Under the pieces are notes generated by a model that ran no database searches, was not told the DNA's origin, and saw only the letters and a list, made by a program, of their open reading frames with translations. 24,545 nt of DNA from Phycisphaerales bacterium UBA4658 (GTDB taxonomy: Bacteria > Planctomycetota > Phycisphaerae > Phycisphaerales > UBA1924): NCBI GenBank assembly GCA_002405485.1, contig DHLW01000188.1:26327-50871 (forward strand). Direction: 5' to 3'. Positions 7,207 to 14,525 of this stretch are shown here, one piece after another. The position numbers were made by a program, and so were the translations under genes. The stretch's first letter is position 1, and every line of letters begins with the position of its first letter.

Positions 7207-7965
7207 ATGTCCTTTCGTTCTCTTGGGTTGATTTCTGTTCTGACGGTCTCGGCGGGTCTGGTCTCCCAAGCCGCGGGAACCGTGCTCACCTTTGACTTCG
7301 GCGGGTCGAACGGCTCGCAGATCCTGGACTCTTACGGCGATCGTGTCGGTGATCCCAACACGTTCCAGCCCCCCGGATTCTCATACGGCACCGAATATGG
7401 CATCACGCCCAACGTGCTCGTGGACTACAAGCCGGTGCTGCGTCTTGGCGGCGCGAGCAACCCCGCCGACCCGACGCGGGTCTTTGGAGACCTGAACAAC
7501 GTGCTCTACCGCGACCGGAATGCTCCCGGTTTCTCCCCCGGCATTCTGGAGATCAATCTTTTCGCGGATGCGGGCTTCCTGGTCTGCCTGTACAGCTTTG
7601 ATCTCGCCGCCGTGTACAACTCCGTGACCGGCTTCGGCGAAGACCTCCCGGCCCGCTCGATCACCGTGACCGATGGCGCCGGCACCGAGCTCTACCGAAT
7701 CGACTACGACATCAACAATCCGCCGTCGACGCTCATTCCCGGCACCCTCCCGCTGCGGCACCGCACGTTCGACTTCACCAGCAGCCCGCTGTGCGCTCAG
7801 CAGATCCGCATCCGGATCGACCTGACCCAGCTCATCACCGTGGGCGGCTCCAAGGTCGATCGCGTCGGCATCGACAACATCAAGTTCGGGCAGATCCCCA
7901 CCCCGGGCGTTTCTGCGATGCTGCTCGCGGGCCTGGCCTTTGCCGGATCTCGGCGTCGCCGCTGA
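7207..7965 (+). CDS. PEP-CTERM-like secreted protein of unknown function
   Basis: A predicted exported protein of 252 residues. The N-terminus is a signal peptide (SFRSLGLISVLTVSAGLVSQAAG, cleavage probably after QAAG). The middle is beta-rich with no catalytic motif that I recognise; the start of the mature part, VLTFDFGGSNGSQIL, is typical of extracellular proteins in this group. The C-terminus reads PTPGVSAMLLAGLAFAGSRRRR in two parts: a Pro-containing motif plus hydrophobic helix, then SRRRR. This is the tripartite layout of PEP-CTERM sorting signals, although the exact P-E-P is replaced. Such proteins are normally cleaved by an exosortase and exported to the cell surface or matrix. No exosortase gene is in the window. 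The gene is followed by a clear hairpin terminator. Confidence 0.82.
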   Translation: MSFRSLGLISVLTVSAGLVSQAAGTVLTFDFGGSNGSQILDSYGDRVGDPNTFQPPGFSYGTEYGITPNVLVDYKPVLRLGGASNPADPTRVFGDLNNVLYRDRNAPGFSPGILEINLFADAGFLVCLYSFDLAAVYNSVTGFGEDLPARSITVTDGAGTELYRIDYDINNPPSTLIPGTLPLRHRTFDFTSSPLCAQQIRIRIDLTQLITVGGSKVDRVGIDNIKFGQIPTPGVSAMLLAGLAFAGSRRRR

Positions 7966-8004
7966 ACCCGCCCGAGCATCGAACCGATTCCACGATCCAG
8001 ATGT

Positions 8005-8049
8005 GCGCTCCGCCCCCGGGTCTGTTTGACCGGGGGCGTGGCGTTTTTT
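8005..8049 (+). terminator. Rho-independent terminator
   Basis: CGCCCCCGGGTC (8011-8022), loop TGTTT, GACCGGGGGCG (8028-8038) form a strong G+C stem with one bulged base, followed shortly by TTTTTT (8044-8049). It ends the transcript of the PEP-CTERM-like gene and separates it from the next plus-strand gene. Confidence 0.85.
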
Positions 8050-8141
8050 GCCGTTGGTGGTGGCGGGCATTGCAGACCGGATTATCTTTCTTACGCTCTA
8101 CCATCTGGGGCGGGGCGGATCGGGGCGGGGGTTGTCCCTGC

Positions 8142-8146
8142 GGAGG
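8142..8146 (+). promoter_or_regulatory. Ribosome-binding site GGAGG that fixes the start at 8152
   Basis: GGAGG lies 5 nt before the ATG at 8152, and a signal peptide follows that ATG. The frame is open upstream to 8026, but that part overlaps the terminator of the previous gene and codes for no recognisable sequence. Confidence 0.8.
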
Positions 8147-8151
8147 TTTCC

Positions 8152-9486
8152 ATGCTCGCGTCCGATCGCTCGCGTTCCAACCGGCTCGCTCTGACCGCCC
8201 TGGTGCTCGCCGTCGGCGCCGCGTGCCCGGGCGTGTGGGCTCAGGCAACGGCGCCCATGCCCGTTGCTCGGCGGACGGCGGGGCTGCTGGTCGCCGACCT
8301 CTCGCTCAACGCCATCTTCCTCTGCCGCGATCTCAACTCCAACGGCAACGCCAACGATCCGGGGGAGACCACGGTGTTCGTTGACGGCTCCAACGCCGCC
8401 GGGCTGAACTGCACCGGAGGCGTGTTCAGCATGTACCAGTCGATCGACGGCACGGTGTACTTCGGGGACGGCGACTCGCGGGCGATCTACGCCGCCAAGG
8501 ACCTCAACGGCGATAACGATGCCAACGACCCGGGCGAGCTCCGGGCGTTCTTCACCGAGTTCAACGCGGGCTTCTTCTTCCTGCCCACGCCCAACGGGCT
8601 GGCCGGAGACGCAAGCTCGATCTATGTCTGCAACGCCGGCTCGGGCGCGGCCCTCCCGCAGGACGCGGTCTATCGCGTGCGCGATCTCAACGCCGACGGG
8701 GACGCCGACGACGCCGGCGAGAGCTCGCTGTACATCGACTTCAACACCATCATCGGGAGCGCGATCAGCTCGCCCTTTGACATCTGCGTGCTCAACGGCG
8801 CGGTGTACATCGCCGACAACCGCGACTCGGCCACGCCGGATGCGATCTATCGCGCGTTCGACACCAACTCCAGCGGCGCGATCGACGCCGGCGAACTGGC
8901 GGTCTTCCACACCTCCGGGAGCTTCGGGGGCACGTCCGGGTTCGTGCAGTCGTGCGTCACCGACGGCGTGGCGATCTTCACGCACGATCGCACGTCCTCG
9001 ATCAATCCCCAGCTCGCCGTCCGCCTGAGCGACGACAACCTCAGCTCCAGCATCGATCAGGCCAGCGAGGTCACGGTGCTCTGGTCAGAGGCCAACATGC
9101 CCATGGGCACCTTCTTCGCCACCTCGCAGGGCTTTGCCATCGGCCCGGGACGCATCGCGCTGTGCTCCAACGGCTCGGTCTCGGGCAACAGCGCCGCTGA
9201 AGTCGTCGTGGCGACCGACACCAACGGGGACGGCAGGTTCAACGATCCGGGCGAGACCGTCCTGTTCGCCAAGACCGCAACGTTCCCCGTGGTGGCGCGA
9301 CAGGCACTCTTCTACGCCCGGCCCTGCGTCGCGGACTTCGACAACGACGGCCAGATCACCACCACCGACCTGTTTGCGTTCCTCAACGCGTGGTTCGCCG
9401 GGCTGCCCAGCGCGAACATCAACGGCGGCATCCTGGATGTGAACGACATCTTCGACTATCTGAACCTGTGGTTCGCCGGGTGCTGA
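8152..9486 (+). CDS. Secreted propeller-like protein with EF-hand-like loops and dockerin-like C-terminus
   Basis: A predicted exported protein of 444 residues with a signal peptide (NRLALTALVLAVGAACPGVWAQA). Six similar blocks follow, each with an aliphatic or aromatic strand and an Asp/Asn/Gly loop: RDLNSNGNANDPGE (59-72), KDLNGDNDANDPGE (116-129), RDLNADGDADDAGE (177-190), FDTNSSGAIDAGE (236-248), SDDNLSSSIDQASE (293-306), TDTNGDGRFNDPGE (355-368). The spacing of about 55-60 residues and strands such as GTVYFGDGD, GAVYIADN suggest propeller blades carrying calcium-binding loops. Residues 392-444 form a separate C-terminal module, C-VADFDNDG...DLFAFLNAWF...DVNDIFDYLNLWFAGC, a dockerin-like pair of loop-helix units bounded by two Cys, common in secreted planctomycete proteins. 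The ligand is unknown. Calcium dependence is inferred from the loops. Confidence 0.8.
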   Translation: MLASDRSRSNRLALTALVLAVGAACPGVWAQATAPMPVARRTAGLLVADLSLNAIFLCRDLNSNGNANDPGETTVFVDGSNAAGLNCTGGVFSMYQSIDGTVYFGDGDSRAIYAAKDLNGDNDANDPGELRAFFTEFNAGFFFLPTPNGLAGDASSIYVCNAGSGAALPQDAVYRVRDLNADGDADDAGESSLYIDFNTIIGSAISSPFDICVLNGAVYIADNRDSATPDAIYRAFDTNSSGAIDAGELAVFHTSGSFGGTSGFVQSCVTDGVAIFTHDRTSSINPQLAVRLSDDNLSSSIDQASEVTVLWSEANMPMGTFFATSQGFAIGPGRIALCSNGSVSGNSAAEVVVATDTNGDGRFNDPGETVLFAKTATFPVVARQALFYARPCVADFDNDGQITTTDLFAFLNAWFAGLPSANINGGILDVNDIFDYLNLWFAGC

Positions 9487-9532
9487 TCGTCCGCGTCGTG
9501 CTGGACATGTGCTGAGTCCATCGGGGTTGGCC

Positions 9533-9567
9533 CCGGTCCGCGGTGAACCGCCTCGCCTGCGGACCGG
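9533..9567. terminator. Inverted repeat between convergent genes, possible bidirectional terminator
   Basis: CCGGTCCGC (9533-9541) and GCGGACCGG (9559-9567) are a perfect 9-bp inverted repeat in the gap of 96 nt between the plus-strand propeller gene and the minus-strand membrane protein gene. There is no T tract on either side, so it may act only as a pausing or RNA-stabilising stem. Confidence 0.5.
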
Positions 9568-9582
9568 TGCGGCGATCGCCCC

Positions 9583-9834
9583 TCAGCATCGGCCGTCGGC
9601 GCACGCGCCACGGAAACTCTCCGCCAACTCGCGGCGGAACGCGATCAGAGCCGCGATCAGCAGATACGCGCCCATCGCCGCGGCACCGACAGGAAACGCC
9701 GCCAGACCGACCACAACCTTGGCCCAGATGGGCCACTCGGTTGAAGAGATCAGCCATGCCGCCCCCGCAAGCACGCCCGCGCCCGATGCACACAGCCCGA
9801 TGACGAACGCTCCCAGGCCGATGCGTTTGCCCAT
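9583..9834 (-). CDS. Small two-helix membrane protein
   Basis: A predicted inner-membrane protein of 83 residues, not assigned to a family. MGKRIG is followed by a hydrophobic helix (LGAFVIGLCASGAGVLAGAAWLI in two parts), a short SSTEWPIWAK linker, and a second helix (VVVGLAAFPVGAAAMGAYLLIAALIAF), then a basic RRELAESF tail. The start at 9834 is supported by GAGGAG (plus-strand CTCCTC at 9842-9847) 7 nt upstream; the frame extends further to 9903 without a better signal. It converges with the propeller gene and diverges from the dehydrogenase gene. No function can be inferred. Confidence 0.65.
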   Translation of the reverse strand: MGKRIGLGAFVIGLCASGAGVLAGAAWLISSTEWPIWAKVVVGLAAFPVGAAAMGAYLLIAALIAFRRELAESFRGACADGRC

Positions 9835-9947
9835 GGTGCAACTCCTCTGCTCGAGCACTTGACAACGCGAGTATGCCGCGACTGCGGCGGGCCTGCAAGC
9901 CAAACTCCGTCCGCGCCCCTGAACCCGGGTCGACTTGAGCCATTCCG

Positions 9948-9953
9948 TACACT
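9948..9953 (+). promoter_or_regulatory. Candidate -10 element for a leaderless dehydrogenase mRNA
   Basis: TACACT (four of six consensus matches) ends 6 nt before the ATG at 9960, and no Shine-Dalgarno sequence is present. A start of transcription at the ATG itself would fit. Confidence 0.45.
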
Positions 9954-9959
9954 CTGGTC

Positions 9960-11432
9960 ATGAACGTGCTCGGCAATCTCATCGACGGCAAGGTCACTCC
10001 TCCGGCCTCGGGCGCGTTCATCGACGTCCTCGAGCCGGCGACCTCGGCGGTGCACGCTCGCGTGCCGGACTCCGGTTCGATCGAGGTGGACCGGGCGGTT
10101 CAAGCCGCTGCTCACGCCTTCGAGGGGTGGTCCGGCCTGCCCGCGAGCGAGCGGTCCCGGTACCTGCTTCGACTGGCCGACGCGATCGACGCGCACGCCG
10201 ACCGCCTCGCAAGGGCCGAGAGCGACGACACCGGCAAGCCCATCACACTCGCCCGCGAGGTGGATATCCCGAGGTCGGCCGCGAACCTGCGGTTCTTTGC
10301 CACCGCGATCCTGCACACGACCGGAGAGATGCAAGAGTTCGACGGCGGGGGCGTGCCGGGCGGTGTACGGGCTCTGAACCTCACGCTGCGCCGCCCTCGC
10401 GGCGTCGCCGGGTTGATCGCTCCGTGGAACCTGCCGCTCTATCTGCTCACCTGGAAGATCGCCCCGGCGCTGGCGACGGGCAACACCGCGGTGTGCAAGC
10501 CAAGCGAGATCACACCGATGACTGCGGCGATACTCGGCGAGCTGAGCTTCGAGGCCGGTCTGCCGCCGGGCGTTCTGAACATCGTGCACGGGCGGGGCGC
10601 GTCGGCTGGCGCCGCGCTGGTCACGCATCCCGACGTGCCGACGGTGAGCTTCACCGGCTCGACCGCCGTGGGGCGCTGGATCGCCCGCGAGTGCGGGGAT
10701 CAACTCAAGCGCGTCTCGCTTGAGCTGGGCGGGAAGAACCCGTTCATCGTCTGCGCCGACGCCGACATCGACCAGGCCGTGAGCACCGCCATCCGTGCGG
10801 GGTTCACCAATCAGGGCCAGATCTGCCTGTGCGGTTCGCGGCTGCTGCTGCACGAGTCGATCGCCGACGTCTTCCTGGAGCGATTCCTCGCGGGCGTGCG
10901 TGCCCTGCCCATCGGCGACCCACGCGACCCGGCGACGCGCTTCGGCGCCGTCACCAGCCCCGAGCACATGCGCAAGATCGAGTCCTTCGTGCAGCTCGCC
11001 CGCGAGCTCGGGGGCCGGGTGCTCGTCGGGGGCTCTCGCGTCGAGCAGTCTCTTCTGCCCGCTCGCTGCCGCGAGGGACTGTTCTACCAGCCGACGGTGA
11101 TCGACGGGCTTGATCCGGCGTGCCGGGTCGAGACCGAAGAGATCTTCGGGCCGGTCGTTACGGTGCAGCGATTCGCGAATGATGGCCAGGCCATCAACAT
11201 CGCCAACGGCACAGGATACGGGCTCGCGGCGACGGTCTTCGCTCGCGACGTCGCACGCGTGCAGCAATACGCCGATCTGCTGCAGTGCGGCATCGTGTGG
11301 GTGAACTGCTGGATGGTGCGGGATCTGCGGACGCCGTTTGGCGGGATGAAGCAGAGCGGGGTGGGACGCGAGGGCGGACTCGAGGCGATGCGGTTCTTCA
11401 CCGAGCCGAAGAACGTGTGCATCAGGCACTGA
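9960..11432 (+). CDS. 2-aminomuconate 6-semialdehyde dehydrogenase (ALDH8-like)
   Basis: An NAD-dependent aldehyde dehydrogenase of 490 residues. The family residues are in place: PWNLPLY with N157, CKPSE with K180, FTGS, LELGGKNP with the general base E255, and NQGQICLCGSR with the catalytic C289. The specific relationship is to human ALDH8A1 and bacterial 2-aminomuconate (or 2-hydroxymuconate) semialdehyde dehydrogenase. It shares NLRFFATAILHTTGEMQ, with the Arg used for carboxylate binding (R111), LPAR, the VNCW-VRDL-TPFGGMKQSGVGREGG block with the second Arg, and the terminal FFTEPKNVCI. The aminomuconate version is favoured because a 2-aminomuconate deaminase gene follows and kynurenine formamidase is nearby, which places it in 3-hydroxyanthranilate catabolism: 2-aminomuconate semialdehyde to 2-aminomuconate. 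It could also accept the hydroxymuconate analogue. Confidence 0.88.
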   Translation: MNVLGNLIDGKVTPPASGAFIDVLEPATSAVHARVPDSGSIEVDRAVQAAAHAFEGWSGLPASERSRYLLRLADAIDAHADRLARAESDDTGKPITLAREVDIPRSAANLRFFATAILHTTGEMQEFDGGGVPGGVRALNLTLRRPRGVAGLIAPWNLPLYLLTWKIAPALATGNTAVCKPSEITPMTAAILGELSFEAGLPPGVLNIVHGRGASAGAALVTHPDVPTVSFTGSTAVGRWIARECGDQLKRVSLELGGKNPFIVCADADIDQAVSTAIRAGFTNQGQICLCGSRLLLHESIADVFLERFLAGVRALPIGDPRDPATRFGAVTSPEHMRKIESFVQLARELGGRVLVGGSRVEQSLLPARCREGLFYQPTVIDGLDPACRVETEEIFGPVVTVQRFANDGQAINIANGTGYGLAATVFARDVARVQQYADLLQCGIVWVNCWMVRDLRTPFGGMKQSGVGREGGLEAMRFFTEPKNVCIRH

Positions 11433-11464
11433 CTCACGAACGCATCGGATGCTCATTCGATCAC

Positions 11465-11491
11465 GCCGCCCGGTGATCGCGCACGGGCGGC
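11465..11491. repeat. Inverted repeat between dehydrogenase and deaminase genes
   Basis: GCCGCCCG (11465-11472) pairs perfectly with CGGGCGGC (11484-11491) around an 11-nt loop. It lies 33 nt after the dehydrogenase stop in the 147-nt spacer. There is no T tract, so it may stabilise or partly terminate the upstream message; a separate promoter for the deaminase is possible but I could not identify one. Confidence 0.45.
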
Positions 11492-11579
11492 ACGGCGCGG
11501 CAAGCTCCACGCCGGCGTGACCCGGGCCAGAGGCCGTACGCTCTGCGACGCCGAGAGATCCATCGTTGAGACTTCTCCC

Positions 11580-11996
11580 ATGACCAAAGCCCCCGAACCC
11601 GTCGGCGCATACCCCCCATGCCGCACAGTCGGCAACCTGCTGTTCATCTCCGGCCAGGGGCCGCGGCAGCGCGGGAGCAAGGACATCCCGGGCGTCGTGC
11701 TCGGCCCGGATGGCCGAATGGTCAGCTATGACATGGAAGCCCAGGTTCGTGCGGTCTTTCAGAACCTGCGGTACATCCTCGAAGAGAACGGCTCGTCGTG
11801 GGATCGCATCGTGGACATGACGTGCTTCTTGACGGACATGCAGCGCGACTTTGGCGTGTACAACCGCGTGTACGCGGAGTACTTTCCGCCGGGGCCGAAT
11901 CAGCCGTGCCGAACGACCGTGGGCATCTCCTCGCTCCCCCAGGGCGGGAGCGCGCCGATCGCGTTCGAGGTCAAGGCAATCGCGACGCTACCCTGA
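11580..11996 (+). CDS. RidA-family 2-aminomuconate deaminase
   Basis: A RidA/YjgF-fold protein of 138 residues, the normal family length. Visible are GAYPPCRTVGNLLFISGQGP at the N-terminus, the EAQVRAVFQNLRYILEENGSS helix region in two parts, FLTDM, YNRVYAEYF, and the ligand-binding Arg in CRTTVGISSLPQGG (R111), with E130 in AFEVKAIATLP. The YNRVYAEYFPPGPNQPCRTT block and the SYDMEAQVRA block are characteristic of 2-aminomuconate deaminases of the nitrobenzene, 2-nitrobenzoate and tryptophan meta-cleavage routes, which release ammonium to give 4-oxalocrotonate (2-hydroxymuconate). The gene for the enzyme making its substrate lies directly upstream. Start: the ATG at 11580 gives the family N-terminus; the ribosome site is weak. 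The TGA stop overlaps the ATG of the next gene (TGATG), so the two are probably translated together. Confidence 0.85.
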   Translation: MTKAPEPVGAYPPCRTVGNLLFISGQGPRQRGSKDIPGVVLGPDGRMVSYDMEAQVRAVFQNLRYILEENGSSWDRIVDMTCFLTDMQRDFGVYNRVYAEYFPPGPNQPCRTTVGISSLPQGGSAPIAFEVKAIATLP

Positions 11997-13015
11997 TGCT
12001 CATGAGCGCATCAGGCCCATGGTCCCGGATCCTCCGCACGATCGGACTGTGCGCGGCGACCGCGAGCGCGTGTGCGACCGGCTGCGCTCAGCGACCGGCC
12101 ATCGCCACGTCGACAGGTTCGATCGAGGCCACCGCGGATCGGGCCCCGGTCGCGGAGTGGCGGCCCACCTCGGCAGCCGTGCGCGACGTGCTCCCGAGTC
12201 TTGACGTGGCGGCGGCGCGGGATGCCTGGAACATCGGAGACCGCGTGCTCATCGAGATCGTCTCGAACTCGGCGACGAGTTCGACCCGGCGATACCTGCA
12301 CATCGAACTGCTGCCCGAGTTCGCCGACGCCGATCCGAAGGCGTTCCAGACCAGGAGCTCGGCGGGCAAGCGACCCTTCGCGTTCAGCTCCCCGACGGTC
12401 GCAACGCGGATCACCGTGTACGACGATCTGGGAGCAATCATCGACAGATCCACCGGACGCTTTCCGCTGAAGCTGCTCGGGTATGGCCCGTACGACGGCT
12501 CCGCACCGATCGCGAATCGCCCGGAGCTGCGTGGCCAGCAGAGCATCGTCATGCCCGATCTGCCCGAGCAGGAGCATGAGCGGATGATGCGCGGCTGGAT
12601 GGCCCTTTTCGGATTCAGCGGCTCGATGAATCGCCGCGGACCGTTCAAGGATCTCCTCAAAGGGCTGATCGCACGGCCTTCGCTTCTGGCAATGGTGCTC
12701 AGACCAACCGTGCAGGTGACCTTCGGCGAGAATGACTGGCCGGCCTTTCTGCCGGACTGGACCGAGGCGGGCAAGAGCGTGCGCGTGATCCGCGTGCCGC
12801 TGCAACTGCGCATCGCCGACCAGCCGGCGCTCGTCGGCGAGATGATCGCGTGCGAGCCGCTCGCGCCGCTGAGTCTGTGCGGCGGGCTGCTGCGCGCCAC
12901 CGGACGCAACCCAGCGGATCCGCGCGTGAGCGTCGAACTCCGACTGGTCGGCTCCGCACTCGGCGCCGGCGGGCAGACGTTCTCCCCCGCCAAGATCGAC
13001 GCGAACGCCCACTAG
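11996..13015 (+). CDS. Predicted lipoprotein of unknown function, coupled to the deaminase gene
   Basis: A protein of 339 residues with a lipoprotein-type N-terminus: basic start (SRILR), hydrophobic core (IGLCAATASACATGC) and a lipobox-like ATGC with C30 as the probable lipidation site. The rest is soluble, beta-strand-rich and has no motif that I recognise. Notable stretches are GDRVLIEIVSN, RRYLHIELLPEF, RITVYDDLGAIIDR and a closing VSVELRLVGSAL, which recall an immunoglobulin-like or substrate-binding envelope protein but do not identify it. Its ATG at 11996 shares the A of the deaminase stop (TGATG); a second ATG at 12002 is also possible. This coupling suggests a role near tryptophan or aminomuconate catabolism, but that is only an inference from position. 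It converges with kynB: the two stops overlap in one CTAG. Confidence 0.72.
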   Translation: MLMSASGPWSRILRTIGLCAATASACATGCAQRPAIATSTGSIEATADRAPVAEWRPTSAAVRDVLPSLDVAAARDAWNIGDRVLIEIVSNSATSSTRRYLHIELLPEFADADPKAFQTRSSAGKRPFAFSSPTVATRITVYDDLGAIIDRSTGRFPLKLLGYGPYDGSAPIANRPELRGQQSIVMPDLPEQEHERMMRGWMALFGFSGSMNRRGPFKDLLKGLIARPSLLAMVLRPTVQVTFGENDWPAFLPDWTEAGKSVRVIRVPLQLRIADQPALVGEMIACEPLAPLSLCGGLLRATGRNPADPRVSVELRLVGSALGAGGQTFSPAKIDANAH

Positions 13016-13650
13016 TCGAGCGTTCGCAGAACGGCCCGCACCGGGCTGGCGTCAAAGCCCATGAGTCTCAGCGGCAGCGCGATGAGCTCGTACACGCCCG
13101 CGGGCACGCCCGAGAGCGCAAGCCCCTCCAGTATGGCCATGTCATGACGCGCGATCGCGGTGTGGGCCGGCAGGTCCTTCGAGTCCTGCAGATCGACGCT
13201 CGGCGTGTCGATGCCGACGGTGATCACCCGCTGACCCGCGAGCCAGTCGACCAGCGCCGGTTCCAGACCCGCAAAGTCCGCATTCCACGAGCGAGGGTCG
13301 GGAAACGTCCCGGTCCGGATGAGCACCCGCGGCTGCACGACCAGCCCGCTGCCCCGAGGCGGAAGCCGAAGATGCTCGACCCCGACGCGGCCTCCTCTTG
13401 GAACGTCGGCATCGATCAGCACGCACGGACCGAGATAGTGCTCCAGGCGACGCTCGCCGATGCCCGCGGCCGGGTGCGCATAGTGATTCGGCCCGTCGGC
13501 ATGGGCCCCCAGGTGCACCGTCGAGCGCAGCGTCGACAGCGTGATCGGGGCGCCTGTGGCCATGTCGCAGAGCACCTCGCGCGACATCGGCGTGTCGCCG
13601 GGCCAGACGGCGAGCGCATCTGTGATGGGCGGAGTGATGTCATAGATCAT
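13012..13650 (-). CDS. kynB: Kynurenine formamidase (arylformamidase)
   Basis: A cyclase-family metal-dependent hydrolase of 212 residues that converts N-formylkynurenine to kynurenine and formate, the second step of tryptophan degradation. The N-terminus (MIYDITPPI...WPGDTP) is typical of KynB. The metal site is readable: H46, H50 and D52 in VHLGAHADGPNHY, with H56 following, and H163 with E175 in AHTAIARHDMAILEGLAL, keeping the 12-residue spacing known in bacterial KynB dimetal sites. GVYELIALPLRLMGFDASPVRAVL is the expected C-terminal block (in two parts). The length matches the family's approximately 210 residues. The ATG at 13650 overlaps the TGA of the upstream zinc-ribbon gene (ATGA), so the pair is probably translationally coupled. 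A less specific cyclase-family function cannot be excluded without assay, but the dehydrogenase and deaminase next door support KynB. Confidence 0.9.
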   Translation of the reverse strand: MIYDITPPITDALAVWPGDTPMSREVLCDMATGAPITLSTLRSTVHLGAHADGPNHYAHPAAGIGERRLEHYLGPCVLIDADVPRGGRVGVEHLRLPPRGSGLVVQPRVLIRTGTFPDPRSWNADFAGLEPALVDWLAGQRVITVGIDTPSVDLQDSKDLPAHTAIARHDMAILEGLALSGVPAGVYELIALPLRLMGFDASPVRAVLRTLD

Positions 13651-14429
13651 GGGATCATGCTCCGTCTCTGCTCCGGAGTCGCGTACGGGTTGCCCGGGGT
13701 TCTCCGAAACGCGAGCACGAGCATCGCCATCAGGATCAGCAGCACGAAACCGATCGAGAGCGGGACGATCGCGATCTGCGCAATCCCCTGTAGACCGGTC
13801 GGCGGGGCCGAGCCCATGATCGGCGCAAGACTCTTGAACATCTCGACCGCAGCCGGGTCGTTGATCCCGCGATTCGGCGCGATCACGTGCGTACCAGACG
13901 CGCCAGGTCCACGCGCGTAGATGCCATACGCCCCACCTCCTTGCGCGACGATGCCGGCGGCTCCTCCACCGCTGGCGCACACCCCGACCGCGCCGCCCCC
14001 GACGGCGACGCCGCCGATCGCGCACCCGCCGAGCGCACCAAGCAGCCCGACGGACATCCCCCCGATCGAGGCCAGTCCGAACGCTGCGCCGCCGAGCGCG
14101 ATCACCCCGAACGCCGATCCGCCGATCGCCACCCCGCCGACGGCAACATCCCCGAGCGCGACCACGCCGCGTGCCAGTCCGAAACGCTCACCATGCTCCA
14201 GTCGCGGCCCGAACGCAACGTGATACAGAGGCAGACCAAACACAGTCACCTCGGACCTGATGCGGACCGCGCGCACGGTGTTGAACGCGGCGGTCTTGCG
14301 CACCAGCACCTCGACCAGGGGGCGACCGCACTCCGGACACCGGGAAGCATCATTCAGATTCGCAAGCGCGTACCCGCAATAGCCGCAGTACGGCGCGCCG
14401 ACCGGGATGCCTGGAGGGGCGAAGGCCAC
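13647..14429 (-). CDS. Zinc-ribbon membrane protein with Gly-rich decapeptide repeats
   Basis: A protein of 260 residues with a three-part build. The N-terminus carries a zinc ribbon (YCGYCGY...RCPECGR; C15, C18, C31, C34). A linker with the hydrophobic FGLPLYHVAFG follows. Residues 86-180 consist of about nine decapeptide repeats of the form [V/I]A-x-GG-x-A-x-G-[V/I], for example VAIGGSAFGV, IALGGAAFGL, VAVGGGAVGV, VAQGGGAYGI. Such a regular pattern suggests a beta-solenoid or a tightly packed glycine-zipper structure. Near the C-terminus is one membrane helix (IVPLSIGFVLLILMAMLVLA) followed by a short polar tail. I know no function for it. It starts at a GTG (14429) with no ribosome site but a TAGACT hexamer 5 nt upstream. 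Its stop overlaps the kynB start. Confidence 0.75.
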   Translation of the reverse strand: MAFAPPGIPVGAPYCGYCGYALANLNDASRCPECGRPLVEVLVRKTAAFNTVRAVRIRSEVTVFGLPLYHVAFGPRLEHGERFGLARGVVALGDVAVGGVAIGGSAFGVIALGGAAFGLASIGGMSVGLLGALGGCAIGGVAVGGGAVGVCASGGGAAGIVAQGGGAYGIYARGPGASGTHVIAPNRGINDPAAVEMFKSLAPIMGSAPPTGLQGIAQIAIVPLSIGFVLLILMAMLVLAFRRTPGNPYATPEQRRSMIP

Positions 14430-14434
14430 GGCTG

Positions 14435-14440
14435 AGTCTA
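14435..14440 (-). promoter_or_regulatory. Candidate -10 element for a leaderless zinc-ribbon/kynB mRNA
   Basis: On the minus strand this reads TAGACT, four of six matches to the -10 consensus, and ends 5 nt before the GTG at 14429. It would give kynB its own two-gene transcript, separate from mfd 96 nt upstream. Confidence 0.4.
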
Positions 14441-14525
14441 TGGGAAATCGCCCGGTCCGGTCTCAGCCCGTTGATCCGAAGCCGCTTTCCCGGGAGGTGA
14501 TCGTGGACCGACCGAGCACGCGCGA

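Noticed and set aside
9750..11510. Open frame of 586 codons on the minus strand
   Set aside because: Antisense to the aldehyde dehydrogenase, which has all catalytic residues; the shadow has no recognisable features.
13890..14174. DNA tandem repeat array within the zinc-ribbon gene
   Set aside because: The repetition is at protein level (decapeptides); codons vary between repeats, so it is a coding repeat and not a non-coding satellite.
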